Origin: Chionis minor
Lineage: Eukaryota > Chordata > Aves > Charadriiformes > Chionididae
DNA: 64,000 nt
Reading direction: 5' to 3'
NCBI GenBank assembly: GCA_013398295.1
Contig: VZSF01008745.1
Coordinates: 124,001-188,000 of the forward strand
Shown: one piece after another, positions 12,240 to 27,000 of the stretch
Numbering within the stretch: position 1 is the first letter of the stretch
Layout: every line of letters starts with the position of its first letter
Position numbers and translations under genes: made by a program
Notes under the pieces: model-generated
Told to the model about the DNA's origin: nothing
Seen by the model: the letters and a program-made list of their open reading frames with translations, nothing else
Databases searched by the model: none

Positions 12240-14027
12240 ATGAGCTATTTCCTCTCCTACTGCAAAGCACACTGCACTGCCGTGCTCACCCAGTACCAGA
12301 CCCTGAGATCAGAGGGCTTTCTGTGTGATATCTTGCTGAAAGTGAAGGAAAATGAGTTTCCTGCACACAAGTCCTTGTTGGCATGCTCCAGTGACTATTT
12401 CCGAGCCATGTTCAAAAGTTACACCCAAGAGTCTAAAGCCAGTGTAATTCACCTGCAAGTTGTCTCCGCTGCCGGTCTCCAGCACATCCTAGATTTCATT
12501 TACACTTCCTTCTTGCCCCTTTCCTTTGAAAGCCTGGAAGATACCTTGGAAGCTGCAAGCTACTTGCAGGTGACTGATGCTATTGGCTTGTGCAATCAGT
12601 ACTTAGTTAACAATCTTGCCTTGGAAAACTGCTGCTTCTCTGCCAACGTGGCCAGGAAGTTCTACCTGCCGGATGCCTTAGTAGCAACAGAAAAATACAT
12701 CATCAATAACCTCTGGAAGCTGCTGGACTTGGATTTGTCGGGACTGCTCGAGCTGAACTTCAGGTCTTTGCTAGCCGTGGTTGAATCACCAGATCTCCCC
12801 ATGGTGAAAGAAACCCGCCTGTTGAATCTTGTGCTGCTGTGGCTGAAGCAGGATAAATCCAGGCTGGCTCACGCGAACAGCCTTTTAGAGCACATAAGGT
12901 ACGGCCTCATCCCGGTGGAAGAGCTGAGAAAAACCTACACACAGTCAGAAGTGCCCCTCTCCGCATGTATGAAGTGCATGATCATTAAAGCAATAAATTA
13001 CCATACATCTGTTTTCAAACAGCCTGTCCTGCAGGATAAGTCCACCACGCTGAGGAACCAGAAAACTCGGATCATTCTGCTGGGGGGAGGGACGGCAAGC
13101 GAGGGGCTCGTCACCGATGTGGTGGCCTTTGACGTTTACAATCACAAATGGCGAGCTCTCACACAGGTGCGGGACAGGGTGCAGAACCACAGCGTGTGCG
13201 TGGTGGGGAACTTCCTTTACGTCTTGGGTGGGGAAATAGAAAGTGGTGCCCCGGGTGACCCTAAAACCGAAAAGATCTTATCAGTTACGAACAAGGTCCA
13301 TCGTTATGATCCGAGATTTAACACGTGGACCCAAATCACGGGCATGCTGGAAAAGAGATGCCAGTTTTCTTGTTGTGTCCTAGGTCAATGTATCTTTGCC
13401 ATTGGTGGCAGGGGTGAGGATGGGTCACTGCATTCGTCTGTGGAAGTCTACAACATCAGCAGGGACAGATGGACGAAGGCCAGGGAGTTGCCATGCAAGA
13501 TACATGGCCATGCCAGTGCCATTTGCAAGAATGCCATCTACATCTCAGGTGGCAAGTACACAGAGCCAGCCAACACAAGCAAGGACCTATATTCTCTGAG
13601 CTCGCTTGAAGGGCAGTGGATGAAAAAAGCTCCCATGAGCATTGCTCGGTTTGGGCATCAGATGGCAACAATCAGAGAAGCCATATTCACATTTTTAGGA
13701 TTATACGAACCATTCTCTGAAATAGAAAGATATGACCCTGCTCAAAACCAATGGACTCGGTTGAGGCCGCTGATTTATGATCGATTTTGCTACGGCCTGG
13801 CAGTGGTAGAGGAAACCGCTCTTCTCATTGGGGGTAAGAAATGGCAAAACTCACGGGAGGTCCCCACGCAAGACGTCGTTGGCTACGACATCGACAACGA
13901 CGGCTGGGAAGAGATCTGCAAAGCCCCCTTGCCTTGGTGCGGGCTGCAGTGCGCGGTGCTGCAGCTCTCTGAACTGGCCGATGAGCAGGACGGCGACAGC
14001 CAGCACAAGAGGCCACCGAACTGCTGA
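12240..14027 (+). CDS. KLHL34: Kelch-like protein 34 (BTB-BACK-kelch), single coding exon
   Basis: The 595-residue reading frame is uninterrupted. The start is the ATG at 12240, in a good context (A at -3), giving MSYFLSYCKA, the N-terminus I know for KLHL34. The frame is open further upstream but only through non-ATG codons. A BTB/POZ domain spans about residues 25-125 (PAHKSLLACSSDYFRAMF core at 41-58), a BACK domain about 130-235, and a six-bladed kelch propeller about 275-580, with Gly-Gly pairs at 282, 330, 389, 437 and 531 and paired Tyr/Trp residues. Family members with this layout are substrate adaptors for cullin-3 ubiquitin ligases; KLHL34's own substrate is not known to me. Human KLHL34 is also intronless but longer (about 644 residues), with an acidic insert at the start of the propeller that is missing here. 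It converges on CNKSR2, as in human. Confidence 0.95.
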   Translation: MSYFLSYCKAHCTAVLTQYQTLRSEGFLCDILLKVKENEFPAHKSLLACSSDYFRAMFKSYTQESKASVIHLQVVSAAGLQHILDFIYTSFLPLSFESLEDTLEAASYLQVTDAIGLCNQYLVNNLALENCCFSANVARKFYLPDALVATEKYIINNLWKLLDLDLSGLLELNFRSLLAVVESPDLPMVKETRLLNLVLLWLKQDKSRLAHANSLLEHIRYGLIPVEELRKTYTQSEVPLSACMKCMIIKAINYHTSVFKQPVLQDKSTTLRNQKTRIILLGGGTASEGLVTDVVAFDVYNHKWRALTQVRDRVQNHSVCVVGNFLYVLGGEIESGAPGDPKTEKILSVTNKVHRYDPRFNTWTQITGMLEKRCQFSCCVLGQCIFAIGGRGEDGSLHSSVEVYNISRDRWTKARELPCKIHGHASAICKNAIYISGGKYTEPANTSKDLYSLSSLEGQWMKKAPMSIARFGHQMATIREAIFTFLGLYEPFSEIERYDPAQNQWTRLRPLIYDRFCYGLAVVEETALLIGGKKWQNSREVPTQDVVGYDIDNDGWEEICKAPLPWCGLQCAVLQLSELADEQDGDSQHKRPPNC

Positions 14028-14451
14028 GCTCACGCCCTGAGGAATAGCCATCCCAGGAGATAAGCCAGCATGGCGGGGTCCTGGAGAAGAAGAAGAAAAT
14101 TGCAACGGCACTGATCGTGACAGAGTGGAGGTTTTGCTTTGATAAGCCATACACTTGGTGAAAACAGGCTGAAAAGAAAGTCTGGCTCCAGCACGGAAAA
14201 AGGTGCTGGGATTTATAGAGCTGGAAGCCGATCTGACTGAGGAAGGATGTAGCAAGTAGCGCATTTAGAGGCAACGAGCTAGAATCGTAATCTTTGACTT
14301 TTGAAGAATAATACCTAGATAGCAATTAATAGTGCTGCAAGTCAGATTTTGCAAAGGTTAAAAAATATAATCCATCTTTTCTGTTTTCTTAATCAGAGGG
14401 AATTTTCCCAGCTGGTAAGTGCTATTGAATTTTCATGCTATGGCTAAGCAA

Positions 14452-14457
14452 AATAAA
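14452..14457 (+). terminator. KLHL34: Proximal polyadenylation signal of KLHL34
   Basis: AATAAA lies about 425 bases past the KLHL34 stop codon. It is the first canonical hexamer I find downstream of the gene on this strand. Confidence 0.45.
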
Positions 14458-15218
14458 AGTGAGATGTATAAAGACTAGAAAATTGATGCCTACGAGAACT
14501 AATAATAAGTACTGCCAAGGAAAAAGTATTATTTGATACTCTGCACACTAGGCTAGAATACCTTAGCTAACCAGCATGAAATTACTGGACAGAAAGAACG
14601 GATTTTTTGATATGTAGACTCAGTTACGGCCGTAAGTCAAAACAGTGACTGCTTCATAGAAGTCACTTCTCTCTGAGCAGCCTGTGCTGTAGCATGCCTT
14701 TCAGATGCTTATTTTGAGTTATTTTAAAGACGCACACTACCAGTACAGTACATTTCTTTTGTATCCAAATCTTGTGTTAGATTAGATGGCTAGGGCTGAA
14801 TGGGTATACTTATTATTAGGCTCTAAGAAATACGTTGCAGGAGTTGCTGTAACTAATGCCTTGATACTTACCTTGGTAGCATATGCTGCTTTATCGTGGC
14901 TGGTCATAACGGTAAAATTGTTCATAGCTGTGGGAGAATCCTGCAGTCAAAAAAGCTTTACTTTCATCAAAGAGTACAAAGGGGAGGGAGGTAACTGAAG
15001 GCTTTCAGAAGTTTTCATTCAGAGTCTGCCTACGTACAGAACAGCAATAGTCTTACTTCTTTTTGGCCATGTTGGCAGAGTTGGAAGGCACAGATTATGG
15101 GGGTACTTTAAGGTATGGGGATCTGTGAAATGCCGGCAAAGCTGGTCAGATGCCGCAGAATCACTTTGGTACGGAGTAAATTGAATCTGGAGTCCCAAAT
15201 GTTCATTTAAAAGCTAAA

Positions 15219-15224
15219 TTTATT
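15219..15224 (-). terminator. CNKSR2: Candidate polyadenylation signal of CNKSR2
   Basis: TTTATT on the plus strand is AATAAA on the minus strand, about 2.3 kb past the CNKSR2 stop. I found no nearer canonical minus-strand hexamer by eye, but variant signals could be used instead. Confidence 0.4.
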
Positions 15225-15269
15225 GTACTTCATTTTACAGTGTTCCCTTTCTAGGCTGAGAGTTAATAC

Positions 15270-15275
15270 AATAAA
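15270..15275 (+). terminator. KLHL34: Possible distal polyadenylation signal of KLHL34
   Basis: AATAAA within an A/T-rich stretch. It lies only about 50 bases from the opposite-strand hexamer assigned to CNKSR2, so the two transcripts may overlap here. Confidence 0.3.
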
Positions 15276-15898
15276 AATATATATAGAAGAACATTTAATA
15301 GTCTTAAAAGAAGGCAGCACAATGGAGAGGACACGTTCTTTGTCACTAGACTAGCTTAAAAAACTGTAATGTTTAATTTTCACCTTTAAAGCAATCAAGC
15401 TGACTTTACTAATGTAAAGTGCAGGCAGAATAGCTGTTGCATAGCAACAGATCTAAGTCTTCTGAACTGCCTTGGTTTTGACAAGGAATCAACTACACAA
15501 TGTGCATATACATCCATCAGATATAAAGAGGTTTTTATATGAATGTATTTACTTTTGGTCCAGTAAAACAATAGCAAGAGAATCTAAATGCTTGGAACAA
15601 TAGCACAATCCATTTCAAGTCAAGCATTTTTTAAAAGAAATTTACAAAAACCTCACAAATTTAATGTACAAGTCAGTACCCATGCAGTAAATAAATGTCC
15701 AGTTTATACAAACAATAGTCTTCTAATGGTACAAATATTACACTGAATCCAGAATTCTATACAAACGTTAATATGTGATTTGTCATCCATATTGACTTGA
15801 ATATAGGACTATTGAAAATGAGCTACAGAAAGGCCACTCTTCTGTACAATTGTGCAAAATCTGCAAAACATTTGCGATCCAAATGCAATAAAATAACA

Positions 15899-16013
15899 AG
15901 AAAGAGAGAAAGGGGGAGAGAAAGAGGAAAAAGAAGAGAGAGAGAAAGCGGAGAAAGAGAGAAAGAGGGGGTGAGAAAGAGAGAGGAATAAAAAGAAAGA
16001 AGGAGAGAGAAAA
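15899..16013 (+). repeat. Purine (GA-rich) tract, polypyrimidine in CNKSR2 sense
   Basis: About 115 bases of A and G, mostly GAGA/GAAA units, with single interruptions at 15949, 15972 and 15989. The opposite strand, which is the CNKSR2 mRNA sense, is therefore a long CU-rich run. Confidence 0.9.
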
Positions 16014-17539
16014 TAAATCTGTCCATTCTTCCTTCATCCCTTCATGGATATAACTGTCAGGGAGTATCAGAGCTCATAAAGTTTAGAGTACATTCACTGA
16101 GCTGTACAGGCAATAATCTAAAGTTGGTTAAGAGTACAACTCACTGTAAAAAGTATAAAGGAGGCTTTTCCTTTTTTACATGAGCATTATTAAATCATGT
16201 CTTGACTCCTAACTTATGCAGCAAAATACTGAAAAGCAGCAGAAATATTTTGTCATGCTCTGATCGCTTTTTGAAAACAAGCCCATAAAAAGTAAATACG
16301 CGATTTAAGGTTTCCCTCCCACTTTCCTATTCCAGGTATGCACCTAACTCTAAGGAGTTAGTTATTTCTATGTTAGTTATTTCTACACATATTCTCTGTC
16401 TCCAGCACATCTCAAATCTCATGGAAGTTTAAAATGTTTTAATTGGCTTGTGAACTCAGCAGAACCCAGAGACACCCCTTCCCCTGCAAAAGCAAACCAG
16501 AGACTTTTTTACTCCTCAGTTATTTTTCAAGTTCTGTGCTCCGCTCTGCTCCCATCACACATTTTCCCTGCATACAATACAGCCAAATTTCACAGCTCAG
16601 AAAACACATAGGAGACTACTTGAAAAATCCTGTTCACTCCTTTTCTATTGTGGGAATTTTCAAAGCCTCTCGGATTCGGAGCATTTCATTGGGAACCTTT
16701 TCCACTGCTGCTTTTCTGTGCAAGAGAAACGTCACTATCAAAGATGTTCAAAGTCTACACTTTCTCTTTTGCAAAATCTGCCCATTATACTGATATCTTC
16801 AGTACAAAAGCAGCATAAATGACAGTACCATCAGTAATTTTTTTTAAAATCAACCAAATATGATGAAGAGACAAATAACACATAATTTGGTCTTAATTAG
16901 AATTCAAACCAGCATCCCTTTGCACCCATGGTGAACCTTAGCAACAGGCTTTAAAAAAGCACAAGGAAATCAGACCTAACCTTCTGATACTTAAATTCAT
17001 GTCAGTCATTTCTGTCTGCTGATTTTCACCCTTTTGTGTGTTTAACAAAAGTGAAACACAACCACTGCATTACACTTTTTCCCTGTAATTTAAGAAAACT
17101 CCTAGAGTTTCTCATTAAATATAAAAATTGGTTTTCTCCCACCACCAAAATAGTACCTGCACTCCAAAAATGCAATGCAATACAGGAATTATATAATATA
17201 AAATATCATTGTAAAAGTGACCTTCAATAGCAAAACCTTTAGCTTGTGGAACTTCCTGCGTGAAGGCCACAGTCTTCCAAAAATGCTTTTAAATACTTTA
17301 ATAGGTAAAGATCATATTTGTTATTTCACAGAAGGTAAACACAAGCAGAGCGTTGGTAGCATATAAAATATACAAATCTTCATTAAAGACATGGTATCGT
17401 TGACCATTGAAGGTTTACTTCACACAGCCGAGTAACATTAAAATATAATTTACTAGAGCTCCCACATATTGATATAAAAACTACTTTATGCACTTAAGTA
17501 AAGGGCTGGAGTGTTGTAAATGGACAAAAAGAGAGACCT

Positions 17540-21052
<3,513 letters not shown>

Positions 21053-24000
21053 TCACAAAATGTTTAACAGGTTTAACTAGACCATAAGGAGAATGTTTCA
21101 CACCTGCTAAATTTCAGAAAATAAGTGCTGCGAATGCAACTGCTCCTTCTTACTATTGCCTTCTAACTATTGCCTTCGGGAGAAAGGGAGAAAAACTTTC
21201 AAGAAGGTAAAGTCTTGACTCACAAAGAAAGAAGAAAAAAAAGAGAAACACTGCAAGTTGTAGTAATATTATAGTGATATACTGTCAGAAATCACATCTC
21301 TGGTATTGCAGTTAAATATGCTGGTGACTTCATTATTAAAAGGAAAGGAAACCCTGGAGGCATCCTGCTGAGGAATGTGATCAGGGATCAGATCTTGGCC
21401 CGAGAGCACTGATACAGTATTCAAGATTATATTTATGATAGCAGCCTTGGAATTACTCATTTTCCTTCCTAGAAAAGTCCACTTCTTTTTGTCTTATTGT
21501 TGATATTCGAGTGTTGCTCAACAGTAAGTAGTACTGTCACCCGTGGTGTTTTTTTACTCTACTACTACCTGAAGGTTCAGCCAGCAGACTATGGACTTGA
21601 TGTCAGAGTGCATTCATGACAGCCTACCCAGCACCACAGCAAACCAAGCCAGAGCCGTTTGCATTATAGGTTAGTCTATTTATTTATTATAGGTTTTAAA
21701 ATATTTGTTCTAACTAGTACTGGGAGCATTTTAAAGGAAAAAATAAAAAAGAAAGATTTTGCTTCTCTAAAAACCGAAATCAAGCAAAGGCTGGGGATGG
21801 AATGTTACTCTGATACGAGCATGAGCATTTGAAACGCTTCACTTAGAAAGCATCAAAACATTTCAACTTCTCACACACCATTTGCCCCAGAAGAAACTGC
21901 TCAATGACTCTGTACACATTTGGGAAGTGCCAGGATTAGCTGAGCGGTGACCAGGAGAAGCCCTGGGGCAGCAGCCAGCCAGCGGGTCAGGCAGCTCCAT
22001 CCCTGCTGCCCCTCGCACGCCGACACACCTGTACAGGCAATGGCCGGTCTCCGTCGGCGCACAGCCTCCCAGTTGTCTCCAGAGCCCTCAGGACCCTCCT
22101 GCCCAGTCCTGGTTTTCATAGTGGTGTATGTTTTCCTGGCCCAAGCTGCCTGTGTCCTCAGGATGCTTTCATGAAAGCTTTTGTAGGACGGCTATAGCTG
22201 TTTGGTTTCAAGCATGACTTTTACCCTGTATCTGACCCTGCACCCAGACAGACATAGCCATCTCCACTGGCTGGAAGTTCAGCACACGCTGAAGTACCCA
22301 TAAGTAGTGAACTTCAGTCTCCTCAGGTGTTTAGAGGCTTTTTTATCGAGCACCAACAGGGAAGACAGCTCATGTTTAGCAGTGACATTTCTGTCCCGCC
22401 AGGAGCTACCCGAGGCAACCTCCCGTTCAAGCTCATACCATACAGTACGGCAACTACTCACCTCAAGTAGGCTCAAACAAGAACTGCGGAGACCCAAGTC
22501 TCCACACCCCATCACAAAAAGTGTTTGCATTTGTATAGATCTTTACACAATCAAAGAATTTTGCAGTCAGCAAGTAATCTAGCCATACCTCTCATCAGCT
22601 TACTCCTTTGCCTTTTTTAGGGGGCGGCTGTTTTTAAAGGACTCTTCTCTTTTTAAGAGATATGGAAGTGAAGAAGGGCTGGAGGCTTTTTATTGATGGA
22701 GGTGTTGTGGGTCTGTACAGAGCTCCCTAAATCCTCTCATTGTGTGCTACCTGGCTTGGAGGGGGGCTTGAAGGGAATGTAAGGGGCAGCCAGGACTTAA
22801 AGAAAAATAGAAATGAGACGCATTGCTCTTTCTTGTTGATTTCTTTCTTATTAAAACATCTAATGTGTTAAAAGGGCAAAACATCCAGCAGCTGAATACT
22901 TAAAGATTGTCTAAAATCCCCTGCGGTCTTGATTTTTATGCTTTCTTAAAAAGTCCGTGCAGCAATGAGATCAGATGTTTGGGATCTCTCTATCAGTTTG
23001 TATCCCTGAACACTGAAGTCCACCAGTCTGACAGCTAAGGAGTGGGAGTGATTTGCTAAAGGGCAAAGGGAAAAAACGCACCTCAATCTGCCAGGGGAGT
23101 ATTTCATATCTGTTTCCTCTCTTTCTCTTACCCCTTGTTATGCAAGGCAAAAAAGATCTTTCCTCAGGTCTCTTTCCCCCAGCAGCATTGCCATGTTGTA
23201 GCCTCAGGGGAATAGTGGAGGGAAAGCCTGATGAAGAAGAGAGACAGTGTTTTGACTCCACGTCATCTGATTTTACTCTGCTAGGGTGATGTAGGGCCTG
23301 GACCAGCAACCGGCCACTATGTCCATGCTTGCCATCAAAAACCCATGGCTTCCTGAAACGCCGAAGGTCCTCACCACGGTGAAGGACAATGTTTGGGTTT
23401 AACCCCAAGGTTCGATCCTGAATGACAAATGCCTTTAATGAACCTGGAAGGCAGCATGGTCCATGCGGGTTCAAACGCCAGGCTGGGGGGGGGCGGGGCT
23501 TGTGCTGCCCTCCCTCCCCGTGCCACTGGCCGGGTGGTCTGCACATCTGGTGTTCCTCAGGGCTCACCTCCACGGGCAGGCAGCTGCTGCTCAGCGTGGG
23601 CCTCAGAGGAACTGCCGATGGGGGATTTCTACCCTCTCCCCAAGTGGGAACGGCTCCGAGGCGGCATGGGAAGAGGCACAGGACTACAGGGGCACGATGC
23701 AGGCAGGGTTAGGCAGCAGAGCACCCACGGCATCACCTCCACCCGGCTGGGGCTGCCTCCCCCAGGCTCTGTCACCGCCTCGGTGCTGTAGCTGTGAGCG
23801 GCGTGTAGAAAAGGGGACAGGATTTGCTATAAAGGAACAAGCAGGGAAGAAAAACAGCAGGTGTCTTCCCTTAAGTGTCTCGCTGCTGCCGAGGCTGGGG
23901 AAGCTCAAACAGGGCAAGATGCCGCCCTGTTCCACCCACGGTGGGGGAGAGGGCAGTGGGTGGCACGATAACACATCCCAAGCCCTTAATATTTTCCAGA

Positions 24001-27000
24001 GAAACACTGAAGGTGGTGGTAGTGCTGCTCTCAATGGCTCTCAGTAGGCGGGAATGAGATTATACATGAATCTCCCCTCCCTCACCCTTCTGCTAAAGGC
24101 TTTGATTGATTTCCTGTAGGTGCTGGTGAAACCCTTGGCACCCTAAAGTGTCTGAAGTACTTCATTAGGTATACAGCTGAGCTTAAAACATATTTTCCTT
24201 TTTTAAATTGGTGGATTTGTATGCGAGACATGCTATTACAGCAGGGCTGTCTCCTTCAGGAAGAATAAGGCCTCAGGTAATGCCTTGTTTTAAGTAGAAA
24301 ACGCGGCCTAATGGGATTTGCCGATGACCTCAGAACAGCAGGCAATGCAACAGACTGTTTTTCACCTTCACTTGGCTGCTGAGTCATGGGTTGCATCTCC
24401 CCTGTTTCTCAGAGTACACCCTCAGGTAGCTGTTTCCACCTCCTGCTGAAAAGGAGGGTTTCTTCTCTGAAGCAGTAGTTTTGGCTCCTGCCCCACTGAA
24501 ACCCGAACAGCTCTGGAGCAGAAATAAAGCTGCATAAACTCTGCAGCACACAGAATCTAAATTCAGAATCATATCTTCCAAAGATAAGAATAGACAGGTA
24601 CTAAATTTTGCAACAATGAAGCTTCTGCTGTATCTTCAAGTGAATGCAAAGCCATTTGCATTCAATTCAGGAGGTAAAGAATACATCAGTCTAGTAAACA
24701 GCGTGTTATTATTTTTCATTATTCTGCTTTCCGCAAGAAAGAGTTTCTGAACTTTTTGTACTCTGCCCTCGCTTCTTAAAACACCATAAGTATTTGTATC
24801 TACTTTTACATTTTCTCAGGAGAGGGAGCTGGAGATTGTGGCTGGGTGGGTGAAACTCCACGAGCTCAGGAGTGGTTTGGGTTGTTGGCATTCAGGAAAA
24901 GCTGGTGGGATTTCTTACACTGTCATTTGCTGTTGAAAAGAGCATGCCCTGAGCTCCATGATGTACTAAGTGTAACCACCTCCTGCCTCTGTTGGGCTAG
25001 TCATCTTTGCATTCTTTCCCTCTTACAAACTAAGATCGTAAGAGCAGTAAGTAAGAGCATCAGGCACCTGAGTGAAAAGTGACCAGGGAGTAACAGTCAA
25101 CATTGGTATTTACAAGCATCAGGAGATGATCAGTCTGTGTAAACTGATGATTCAGGAGGATGGTGCTCAATTAGAGCCATGCAGAAGGCCACCGTTGCAA
25201 CCCAACTGGCTAACACATCACTCTCTGGACACAAAGAATCTCTAGGCACACATTTCTCAGGAATCTGCCCTAAATATACGGACTAACCTCTAGTAAATTT
25301 CAGTGAAGGTTCCTGTGCCTCTGTGACTCGCTTTCTCTGTAAAAGCTGAAGCTACTGGAAGCTTGCATGGTTTTTCCCTTTCAGTGAGCTACCAGAGGAA
25401 CCACCGATTGCAGTGGGGACTGTAAGTGCACATAGCTGCCCATGTAAGGATAGTACAACACAGTTAATCATAAATTTTGTCAACCACCGGGCTGACAAGG
25501 TCAGATTTTCCAACAGTTGACGCTCTCCTTTGAGGCCCCTTTGTGCTTTGCCAGTGCCTCCTAATGCCACCCAGGCTCACCCCGCTGTCTTTAGACTGCT
25601 GGTCCTGACTGACGGACACCACTGCCGCCCTGATGGCATCCTCTGTTTTTCCGCTATCCTCGGTAGCTGTTTGCTACCTTTACTGCTTAGTGACACACTT
25701 TCCTTTGTCGTGCAACTCCTCTCATGCCCACCCACTCCTCTCCTTGCAATCAGCTCTGCATTTGAACAAAATTACCACCCTCTGCAAATCCTGAGAAAGC
25801 CGAGCTGCTGCGAAGTCTGTGACAGAGCACAAACAAGGCACAGTCAGACTGAAATCCCACGGCTCCACCGAAATTTATACTCCCATTTTCATTCCTTTTG
25901 GGGAGCTCACTTGCTCTGTCAGCGGAACCAGCTCAGCTTTCTCAGGACCTTAAGGAGGCAATTTTGTTAGAATACATCACTAATTATGTTACTAAACAGC
26001 TGCCATAAGTTATTTCCCCCCTACAAATGCCAAAGATTTGCTTCCAATCTGAGAGTTACACCTTTCTGCTTCACCTTTTGCACTGGGGAGGCACCTACCT
26101 GGAGCCTCCCTGGGACTTTTGGGGAGCATCAGTAGATGCTCCACCAAAACAGAGAGCATCCCTGGCCTCTGGGAAATGGTCTCAAACTAGATAAATTGGG
26201 CCCTGATGCACAAATCTCCGGGATGGCTTTTTTCCACCTTTGCCTTCTGTGACCCTGTTGCATCTATGTTGGGAACAGAGAAGCTCATGTGCCACAAACT
26301 AGTAAGTGATATGATCGCAGGACCGACACAGCGTTTTGTAACCTTCCGATGGTGCAGCATGTTGGCTGTGCCATGTCTAACTGACGGGGCTATCAAAACC
26401 CGGCCGGTCCTGCAGTGGTTTCACTGGCAGGCAGCGCAGCAGGCGGATGTCTGCGGGATCCCTCGGGAAGGGGAGGCCCCCCGCGGCAAGCTCTCGAGCT
26501 CCAGCTCAGGCCACCTGCCAGCCCAAGGGTGCTAAGGAGCAGGCAGGGGCAGGGGACGTACTGCGACCGCAGGGTCCAACAGTCTGGCTGGGCTTGTAAA
26601 CCCTGGGGAACAGTCAGGAGAAAGACAGAAGGGATCTCCCTGTGTTTAAGGTGGGAAAGTCAAAGGATGGAAGGGGAGTGGACATGGGGTTTAGCTGCAT
26701 TGGAGGGGCGGAGAGAGAAGAAATCTTCCAAAGAAGTAGTTGCTGGTTTCTCAGTGCAAGGCTTAAATCCATCTTTGCTGCTGTTCAGGTTAATCATTAG
26801 AGTCCAAACTGCACAAGAGGGAGACGTATCTGAATGCTTATGATGCAAAGAAACAGGAATTACAGCCATTTTTTACACTCTCTGGATGGACGGCAGGCCA
26901 ACTAACCTAGGTATTTCCCTACCCCCCAGACTACAACCTAAAAGGAACAAAATGGTGGAATCAATGACAGATTTACATGGAGACCACGTCTGCACAGCTG

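Larger units (their letters stand above)
14028..15290 (+). other. KLHL34: KLHL34 3' UTR (inferred)
   Basis: Non-coding sequence follows the stop codon. Candidate polyadenylation signals lie at 14452-14457 and 15270-15275, so a short (about 0.45 kb) and a long (about 1.25 kb) 3' UTR are possible. A 70-codon hydrophobic frame at 14786-14998 lies inside the long version and has no recognised homology. Confidence 0.45.
15200..17539 (-). other. CNKSR2: CNKSR2 3' UTR (inferred)
   Basis: This is the non-coding stretch between the CNKSR2 stop codon and the first minus-strand AATAAA. It is AT-rich and holds a long polypyrimidine tract in the sense orientation (see 15899-16013). No other gene is recognisable in it. 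The exact end is inferred from the hexamer alone. Confidence 0.45.

Noticed and set aside
23461..23482. GGTTCAAACGCC resembling a tRNA B-box
   Set aside because: No A-box, cloverleaf pairing or poly-T terminator at the right distance; judged chance.
22971..23573. 200-codon open frame on the minus strand
   Set aside because: It opens at GTG, not ATG, has no recognisable domain, overlaps long frames on the other strand and lies in a GC-rich patch where chance open frames are expected.
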